Positions 15,554-21,193 of a stretch of DNA of 21,193 bases are shown piece after piece. Below the pieces are notes generated by a model. That model ran no database searches, was not told the DNA's origin, and worked only from the letters and a program-made list of their open reading frames with translations. A program made the translations under genes and the position numbers. The first letter of the stretch is position 1; every line of letters begins with the position of its first letter. The stretch is from Bin55 sp965199895 (GTDB lineage: Bacteria; Pseudomonadota; Gammaproteobacteria; Pseudomonadales; Azotimanducaceae): the NCBI GenBank assembly GCA_965199895.1, contig CBDATJ010000004.1:1-21193 (forward strand). Reading direction: 5' to 3'.

Positions 15554-16519
15554 CTACTTGTTTGCTTGGCGATCACGACGTATTCTCGCCATTAGCTCGA
15601 ACTTTTCGATTGCGCCGACATCATCTTGGTGTCCAAACTCGCGATATAACGTGAGCACGTTCACTCCGATACGTTCTGCGTCTCCCCAGGAATCGTAGTC
15701 TGATAATGCAATATTCATGGCAGCGTCGTAGACTGATAGGTTAGATTGAAAGCATTGGTATGCTTCATTGCGAATGTAGATCAAGTAGTCGCGAACCGCT
15801 CTGATTCCTCGTTTATCCGTGATGGGGCCATGACCTGGTACGACAATCGATAGATCTAAATCAAGCATGTAGTCACATGCAGCAATCCAATTGGAAACTG
15901 GTCCCTCCCACATGATGGGATGTGATTCGATAAACAGGATGTCACCAGTGAAGATGAGATTGTCTTCTTTGCTGTAGACCAGCAAATCACCCTGTGTGTG
16001 ACACGGCCCAACTTGATGTAGCTGGAGGGGCTTGTTTCCTACCTTGATGTTGAGGGTATCCTCAAAGGTTCGAGTAGGCAGTGTCTTTTTAATACCAGAG
16101 AAATCGAATTGGCCGAAGCAGTGTTGCAAATACTCTCTCATCAAGGGGATTGAGCTCGCTACTTCAATGAGTTGTGTTAATCGTTCTGGCGAGTCTTGTT
16201 CCAACTCTTCATAGGTCGCACGTGTCGAGATAATTTCTTGAGCGTCGGTAAGTTGATTACCGTTACAGTGGTCTGCGTTTGCGTGTGTGTTTACAAGTTT
16301 GTCGATACTCTGAGATGCTGGAACGGAGTTCCTCATGCTTTTGAGCATGTTCGCAGTTAGATTGAGATCGAACAGAGTGTCGACTAGAAGCGATTGTCCG
16401 CTATCGCAGATTAGCCCTGCGTTGCTCCAACCCCAGCCTCCGTCGGGTTGCAACCAGGCATAAACTTCATTGCCTAGGTCGTGGAGACCTTGGTGGTAGT
16501 TTTGGGTGCTCAGTTGCAT
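15554..16519 (-). CDS. Metallo-beta-lactamase-fold hydrolase with HxNxDH motif
   Basis: The 321-aa protein has the MBL fold landmarks in order: the first metal motif H79-A-N-A-D83-H84, then H174 (GPCHTQGD), D193 (TGDILF) and H230 (VPGHGP). The usual HxHxDH second His is Asn81. Similar THxNxDHxxGN motifs occur in a subgroup of MBL proteins, so this is probably a subfamily trait and not damage, but one metal site may be altered. A helical C-terminal extension (about 240-320) follows. It starts 31 bp after fbiC on the same strand and is last in the F420 operon, so it may act on an F420-linked metabolite or be cotranscribed by chance. Substrate is unknown; hydrolysis of an ester, thioester or lactone would be typical. 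The ribosome site is weak. Confidence 0.88.
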   Translation of the reverse strand: MQLSTQNYHQGLHDLGNEVYAWLQPDGGWGWSNAGLICDSGQSLLVDTLFDLNLTANMLKSMRNSVPASQSIDKLVNTHANADHCNGNQLTDAQEIISTRATYEELEQDSPERLTQLIEVASSIPLMREYLQHCFGQFDFSGIKKTLPTRTFEDTLNIKVGNKPLQLHQVGPCHTQGDLLVYSKEDNLIFTGDILFIESHPIMWEGPVSNWIAACDYMLDLDLSIVVPGHGPITDKRGIRAVRDYLIYIRNEAYQCFQSNLSVYDAAMNIALSDYDSWGDAERIGVNVLTLYREFGHQDDVGAIEKFELMARIRRDRQANK

Positions 16520-16550
16520 CGACTATGATTTCGATGAAAGCTAATGAGAC

Positions 16551-18986
16551 TCATTCGACGGGAGAGATTTCGTTGCGAACCAGTTCATGTTTTCGCTTTC
16601 GTTCGTACTTACGAGCGGGGGTCATTTTGATTTCTTGAAGGGGGGATGGATTCCTTCCTCGCTTCAAAACGTCAGCTTTGACTGGTTCATAGAGAGTGGT
16701 TCTTTGAATGGGAACTCGATTCATTGAGCGAATCAACTGATCCATCTCCATTGAGGGAAATTCTTGACCGTGTTGGTTTCCTGCAGCTCTGGAAATACTT
16801 TCATTCATGAGCGTACCCCCCATATCGTTGCAACCTGCGTTTAGAGCTGCACGGACTCCTTCCAGACCGAGTTTAACCCAGCTGACTTGGATATTGGTGA
16901 TGTGTGGGTGTAATGCGATGCGTGCGACCGCGTGCATCAACAACACTTCTCGGAATGTTGGTCCTTTGCGTGCCTTACCTTTGAGGTACATGGGGGCTTG
17001 CATGTGAATGAAGGGCAAGGGGACGAATTCAGTGATCCCTGCAGACCGGATTTGGAGATTCCGAATGCATATCAGATGCCTAGCCCAGTTAATGGGCTGG
17101 TCGACATGCCCAAACATGATGGTTGAAGTAGTGTTCAATCCCACCTCATGTGCGGTTTCGACAACTTCGATCCACTGCTGAGTGTTTATCTTGTCTGGAC
17201 AGATTATTTTGCGAACCTCATCATCAAGGATTTCAGCTGCTGTACCCGGTAGGGTTCCTAGTCCTGCATCTTTGAGTTGAATCAGAAAATCTTTTAAAGA
17301 GCAACCCAGAGTTTTCGCTCCCTGCCACACCTCGAGAGGAGAAAAAGCGTGGACGTGCATCCTGGGAACTACTTCTTTCACCATTTGCAATATATCGAGG
17401 TACTTTGCGCCGGTATATTCCGGATGAATCCCACCCTGCATACAGACTTCGGTGGCACCTCGCTCCCATGCTTCAACGACTCTTCGTTGGATTTCCTCTT
17501 GGGAAAGATCGTAGGGTCGCCCCCTTAAGTTCTCAGAGAGTTTCCCTTTAGAGAATGCGCAGAACTGGCACTTGAAGTAACAAATGTTGGTGTAGTTGAT
17601 GTTGCGATTGACCACATAGCTGACTTCGTCACCGTTTACTTCGTGTCTGATTGCATCAGCGCATTGAATGACTGCCTTCAGTTCCTTGCCTCTGGTTTTG
17701 AAGAGTCGTTCAATCTCAAGTTCCGAGAGCGGTTGTTGAGCAGTTGCTTTTTCCAAAATGGTTGCAACTGTGGAGTTCGGTCTGATCGTTGGAATGGTTC
17801 TTTCGGTCGCCACTAAGGTCTGAGCACTGTCAGCGGGTATTCCGGGTACCCAATCGTCGGTTCTAGGATACCCTTCTGAGTCGACTAATTTCAGAATCCG
17901 AGAATGTAAACCCGGTTCAATCCATTCAGCTGATGAGTGAATGAAATTGGGATACACAGTCAGTCGTTCATGTAAAAACTTTCCAGCATCAGCGGTAGAT
18001 TCTTCAAGCTTTGTGAGACTTGGCCATGGAGCTTCTGGATTGACAAAGTCGGGAGTGAGTGGGGATACACCCCCCCAATCATTGATGCCTGCATGGATGA
18101 TGCTTTCCAGAACCCCTGGACTGAGATTGGGAGGAGCTTGGATAGACATTGAGCTACCCAACAATATACGAGCCACTGCAATCGTCCAAAGCAATTCATC
18201 AAGTTCGGGTTCGGGGGCCGAGTGCATTTTTGTGTTGGGTTTAGCACGAAAATTCTGAATGATGACTTCTTGTATGTGTCCATATTTCTCGTAGATTTCA
18301 CGTATGGCAAGCAGTGATTCGATTCTTTCGAGTCGTGTTTCTCCGATACCTATGAGGATCCCCGTTGTAGTTGGAACACGCGCCTCCCCTAGTTGCTTGA
18401 GAGTATTCAGTCGAAGTTGTGGAATCTTGTCTGGGGAACCGTAATGAGGCATTCCTTTTTCTGTGAGGCGATCTGATGCGGATTCCAGCATGATTCCCAT
18501 TGAGGGGGCAACGGTACGCAGGCGGGAAAGTTCTTCTGGCTCAAGGTTACCTGGGTTTAGGTGGGGGAGTAGTCCGGTTTCTTCGAGCACTACTTTGGCT
18601 GCATGTTCGAGATATTCGATAGTGGTACTCCATCCACCAGATGCTAGCCATTCTTTCGCAACTCGATACCGTAATTCCGGTTTTTCGCCCAGGGTAAACA
18701 GTGCTTCTTTGCATCCCATAGTCGCACCTTGCTTAGCGGTTGCCAGTACTTCGTCAATCGAAAGATAAATTGAGTCAAGCTTTTTGGGAGTGGTTGCAAA
18801 CGTGCAGTAGTGGCAGACATCCCGACACAACTGTGTCAAGGGAATGAACACTTTCTTGGAGTAGGTGAGGACTTCGCCGAAGCCTTCGTCACGGAGATCT
18901 GCAGCGACCGCGGTAATTCGATGGAGATCACTCATCTCTGCAAGTTTCAAAGCTTGTTTCCCTGTCAGCGGAGAGTTGAGATCCAT
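16551..18986 (-). CDS. fbiC: 7,8-didemethyl-8-hydroxy-5-deazariboflavin (Fo) synthase, CofG-CofH fusion
   Basis: The 811-aa protein has two radical-SAM domains, each with a CX3CX2C cluster motif. The N-terminal CofG-like domain has C54, C58, C61 (LCRDVCHYC). The C-terminal CofH-like domain has C469, C473, C476 within NINYTNICYFKCQFCAFSKG. The fusion order is that of actinobacterial FbiC, which is somewhat longer (about 856 aa in mycobacteria). CofH couples 5-amino-6-ribitylaminouracil with a tyrosine-derived radical and CofG closes the deazaflavin ring, giving Fo, the redox chromophore of F420. Each half binds a 4Fe-4S cluster and uses SAM. Both halves look intact. It follows cofC by 34 bp and precedes the MBL hydrolase by 31 bp. 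Confidence 0.97.
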   Translation of the reverse strand: MDLNSPLTGKQALKLAEMSDLHRITAVAADLRDEGFGEVLTYSKKVFIPLTQLCRDVCHYCTFATTPKKLDSIYLSIDEVLATAKQGATMGCKEALFTLGEKPELRYRVAKEWLASGGWSTTIEYLEHAAKVVLEETGLLPHLNPGNLEPEELSRLRTVAPSMGIMLESASDRLTEKGMPHYGSPDKIPQLRLNTLKQLGEARVPTTTGILIGIGETRLERIESLLAIREIYEKYGHIQEVIIQNFRAKPNTKMHSAPEPELDELLWTIAVARILLGSSMSIQAPPNLSPGVLESIIHAGINDWGGVSPLTPDFVNPEAPWPSLTKLEESTADAGKFLHERLTVYPNFIHSSAEWIEPGLHSRILKLVDSEGYPRTDDWVPGIPADSAQTLVATERTIPTIRPNSTVATILEKATAQQPLSELEIERLFKTRGKELKAVIQCADAIRHEVNGDEVSYVVNRNINYTNICYFKCQFCAFSKGKLSENLRGRPYDLSQEEIQRRVVEAWERGATEVCMQGGIHPEYTGAKYLDILQMVKEVVPRMHVHAFSPLEVWQGAKTLGCSLKDFLIQLKDAGLGTLPGTAAEILDDEVRKIICPDKINTQQWIEVVETAHEVGLNTTSTIMFGHVDQPINWARHLICIRNLQIRSAGITEFVPLPFIHMQAPMYLKGKARKGPTFREVLLMHAVARIALHPHITNIQVSWVKLGLEGVRAALNAGCNDMGGTLMNESISRAAGNQHGQEFPSMEMDQLIRSMNRVPIQRTTLYEPVKADVLKRGRNPSPLQEIKMTPARKYERKRKHELVRNEISPVE

Positions 18987-19020
18987 ATTCAGTTAAGGTG
19001 ACAAAGTACTGCCAAAAATA

Positions 19021-19650
19021 TTAGAGTGATATAGCGTATTGTGGGATGGTTTTCGCTGTTTTGCTGTCCGGGGCCAATGTGATGACTGGGTGTAGATCTT
19101 CAAGAGAGTCCACGTCGTGAGCAAACGCTGGGATCTGAAGAGTTTTAGGGATTATGCCAACCCTCTTGGCATTCTGAACATGTGGTTGGTAGCTTGAACC
19201 ATCGAATACATACTCCAGAGCGTTTGGAGGGGTGCAGATAGCACCATTGGTACCCAGCAAACGAGAATCGGGAATCAGAGTGATTCTATCGTGTTGGACT
19301 ACAGCATTGTCGATATCAGAGCTTTGAATCATGGGAACGTCGGCGGGAATTACAAACGTGGATGACACGCCTTTGTGCGTCATTGCATAGTGACAAGCAG
19401 CGCTGACTGCGGCACCGAGGCTCGTGGTTTTGTCTAAACACACTTCAACCTCTCGATTTTCCGGAAAATTCAAGGTGCCTGTTTCTCTTGCAACCAGCAA
19501 TATTCCAGCAATTGATTTGGCGTTGAAAAGAGCTTCTAGGACATCGTCCAACATTGCGGTCAACAGAGCGACGCGTTGTTGAACAGTGAGTTGCCTTGCT
19601 AATCGACTCTTGCTATCTGGAGTGCCTTTGAATGGAACGATGGCCCACAT
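19021..19650 (-). CDS. cofC: F420 precursor guanylyltransferase CofC/FbiD
   Basis: The 209-aa protein matches CofC/FbiD in length and motifs: the N-terminal nucleotide-binding stretch VPFKGTPDSKSRLA (5-18), IPADVP (101-106) for metal/GTP binding, and DSRLLGTNGAICTPP (128-142) followed by a Ser/His region (GSSYQPH) typical of the acceptor site. It uses GTP to activate a phospho-acid (2-phospholactate, phosphoenolpyruvate or 3-phosphoglycerate, depending on lineage) for transfer by CofD. Which acid is used here cannot be read from the sequence. The ATG lies 4 bases after the cofD stop (TAA ACCT ATG), so translation is probably coupled. Confidence 0.93.
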   Translation of the reverse strand: MWAIVPFKGTPDSKSRLARQLTVQQRVALLTAMLDDVLEALFNAKSIAGILLVARETGTLNFPENREVEVCLDKTTSLGAAVSAACHYAMTHKGVSSTFVIPADVPMIQSSDIDNAVVQHDRITLIPDSRLLGTNGAICTPPNALEYVFDGSSYQPHVQNAKRVGIIPKTLQIPAFAHDVDSLEDLHPVITLAPDSKTAKTIPQYAISL

Positions 19651-19654
19651 AGGT

Positions 19655-20587
19655 TTACTGAGACAGTTCTCCGCAGAAGCTCATGACTTCTTGTGCAAGT
19701 TTGATTTTGTCTTCAAGAGTTTTCATGACAGTTTGTTGGGTTGTACAGTGCAAGTCCATCTCTTTGATTTCCGCCTTTAGCATTTCGTCAGAGTGGTCGA
19801 TAATGATGCCATTGATGAGTTCTTGGTAGTGTTTTGAGACTGTTATGCTGGAGACCGGGTGTCCTAAACTGTTCATTATCTGTGCAGTGGGGCCTTTGAG
19901 TGCTGATCCTTGAACAATCGGCGAAACGGCCACCCTGGGGAGAGAGGAGTTTGCCAGGAAACTCTTTAATTCGTCTATGGCGAGTAGAGGATCAACGGAA
20001 AGATATGGGTTAGAGGGACAAATGACGACCGCGGTGATTTGGTTTAAGTCCAGTTGTGGGTTGAGTTTTGCCGTTGTTGCACCCGAAAATTCAATGTCGT
20101 GAACAGTGGGTTCGCATTGGTGTTTGACAAAGTAGTGTTGAAAAGGCATACGTCCCCTATCGGTGATCACCATGGTTTGCAGCTCATCATTTGTGACCGG
20201 TAGAACTTTGTGAACAACACCCAGTGCTTTGGCTATTCGTGAAATGGATCTGGTCAGCGTCCAACCTTTGTTTAATAGCAGGGTCCGTAGAACGTGGACT
20301 GCGAGATCTTTATCACCTAATCGAAACCAGGTTTCGCCTAATAACTCTTCAAGAGTCTCAAGAAAGTTCCATGATTCTGCCTGCCGACCCCATCCTTGAA
20401 TGGGATCGGCTTTCCCTGCTAGTGTGTAAATGAGGGTATCCACATCAGGTGAAATATGGAGACCCATATGGACGAAATCGTCGCCAGTGTTGACCAGAAA
20501 CACGACTTCGTCCTTGTTGAGGATTTTGGAGAGTCCGAGTGCCAGCTTAGCGCCACCCACTCCCCCCGTTAGGGCGAGAAGGGTCAT
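19655..20587 (-). CDS. cofD: 2-phospho-L-lactate transferase CofD/FbiA
   Basis: The 310-aa protein has the CofD hallmarks: LTGGVGGAKLA at the N-terminus (6-16), NTGDDF (33-38) for GDP/Fo binding, the HISPDVDTLIY strand (44-54), and CPSNPYLSVDPLL in the second half. It transfers the phospho-acyl moiety from the CofC product to the hydroxyl of Fo, giving F420-0 or dehydro-F420-0. The motif usually seen as SPIVGG reads SPIVQG here, a minor departure near the active site. Its ATG overlaps the cofE stop (ATGA), and cofC follows after 4 bases. Confidence 0.96.
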   Translation of the reverse strand: MTLLALTGGVGGAKLALGLSKILNKDEVVFLVNTGDDFVHMGLHISPDVDTLIYTLAGKADPIQGWGRQAESWNFLETLEELLGETWFRLGDKDLAVHVLRTLLLNKGWTLTRSISRIAKALGVVHKVLPVTNDELQTMVITDRGRMPFQHYFVKHQCEPTVHDIEFSGATTAKLNPQLDLNQITAVVICPSNPYLSVDPLLAIDELKSFLANSSLPRVAVSPIVQGSALKGPTAQIMNSLGHPVSSITVSKHYQELINGIIIDHSDEMLKAEIKEMDLHCTTQQTVMKTLEDKIKLAQEVMSFCGELSQ

Positions 20588-21193
20588 CGAAAAAGGTCTT
20601 CAGCGAGGGGGCGATGACTATCTTTAGCGGAAGCTGAATCGGTGAAGGTAGACAGCCCTCGAACTACCGCAACAGGGACTCGTTCTATGGTTTCGCCCAT
20701 GACGAGAGTGGCTGCACTCGCAATCGCATCTGCTTGATTTAAAACGGTGACCTCAAGTTTTCTACCGAATAAGTCGGTTTCACCTCGACGATCATCTATC
20801 ACTTCTACATTAGCCACTCCAATAGCTATTCCGATGCTCCCCAGTCGCCAGGGTCGGTTAGTGGAATCACTGATGATCACTCCAATATTGCATAGAGTAG
20901 ATTCATTGAGGTAGGACTGTAACCTTCGAGCTGAAGCATCTGGATCCTGCGGAAGCAGGAGAGCAGATTCACCTTCTTGATGGGAGATATTGGACTGATC
21001 GATACCCGCATTTGCGCACACGTGTCCGAGTTTATGTCGGGTGATGAGAACTCCGGGTTTCTTGCGCACAATATCGGTCGATTCCCGTAAGATCAATTCA
21101 ACTATTCTTGGGTCTTTTTCAACTTCAGACGCTAACTCTAGGGCGAGTTTTGAAGGTTGGATTTCGCTTAATTTGAGCTGTCGATTTTCAGTT
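20584..21193 (-). CDS. cofE: Coenzyme F420:L-glutamate ligase CofE, N-terminus cut by window edge
   Basis: The frame is open to the right edge, giving about 202 residues; roughly 40-50 N-terminal residues are missing. Visible CofE motifs include LSEIQPSKLA near the edge, KDPRIVELILRESTDIVRKK, GHVCANAGIDQSN, ISDSTNRPWRLGSIGIAIG (the Mg/GTP region) and the VPVAVVRGL end. CofE adds one or more L-glutamates to F420-0 using GTP. The protein ends right after the CofE domain (RPLAEDLFR), so it lacks the C-terminal FMN nitroreductase domain fused in actinobacterial FbiB. It is the most upstream visible gene of the F420 operon and overlaps cofD by 4 bases (ATGA). A TTG at 21096-21094 is internal and not the start. 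Confidence 0.95.
   Translation of the reverse strand, partial: TENRQLKLSEIQPSKLALELASEVEKDPRIVELILRESTDIVRKKPGVLITRHKLGHVCANAGIDQSNISHQEGESALLLPQDPDASARRLQSYLNESTLCNIGVIISDSTNRPWRLGSIGIAIGVANVEVIDDRRGETDLFGRKLEVTVLNQADAIASAATLVMGETIERVPVAVVRGLSTFTDSASAKDSHRPLAEDLFR

Overview
The window reads as ordinary bacterial chromosome at moderate GC, with three blocks and almost no non-coding space. Coenzyme F420 synthesis genes, a haem O synthase (cyoE/ctaB) and a MoxR/DUF58/BatA-type envelope operon together suggest an aerobic Gram-negative bacterium, probably an uncultivated proteobacterium. That placement is inference; there is no rRNA or other marker to fix it. I see no tRNA, rRNA, insertion sequence, phage gene or CRISPR array.

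Block 1 (1-13722, all minus strand) is one long gene train. Read in transcription order it encodes a 509-aa membrane protein with a long disordered tail, a MoxR AAA+ ATPase, a DUF58 protein, a BatA-like membrane protein with a degenerate von Willebrand A (VWA) site, an 831-aa membrane protein with two VWA domains around a glutamine-amidotransferase-like domain, and a very large exported TPR-repeat protein that runs off the left edge (more than 1930 aa visible). Junctions from MoxR to the 831-aa protein are 19 bp, an ATGA overlap, and a direct TAA/ATG abutment, so translational coupling is likely. A 187-bp gap with repeats precedes the TPR gene. By analogy with Bat/MoxR-VWA systems, the ATPase would remodel or mature a client through membrane-anchored VWA adaptors, with the TPR protein as the large extracytoplasmic scaffold. 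The client is unknown.

Block 2 (13723-15553) holds a 389-bp divergent intergenic region, cyoE on the plus strand, and then about 550 bp with hairpins, a strong-looking sigma70 promoter built on 5-bp repeats, and a possible 69-aa Cys-rich small protein.

Block 3 (15554-21193, minus strand) is a compact F420 operon: cofE (N-terminus cut by the right edge), cofD, cofC, a fused fbiC (CofG+CofH) and a metallo-beta-lactamase-fold hydrolase. Gene junctions are an ATGA overlap, 4 bp, 34 bp and 31 bp. FbiC makes the Fo chromophore, CofC activates a phospho-acid with GTP, CofD joins the two, and CofE adds glutamates. CofE lacks the C-terminal FMN reductase domain of actinobacterial FbiB, which bears on which F420 variant is made.
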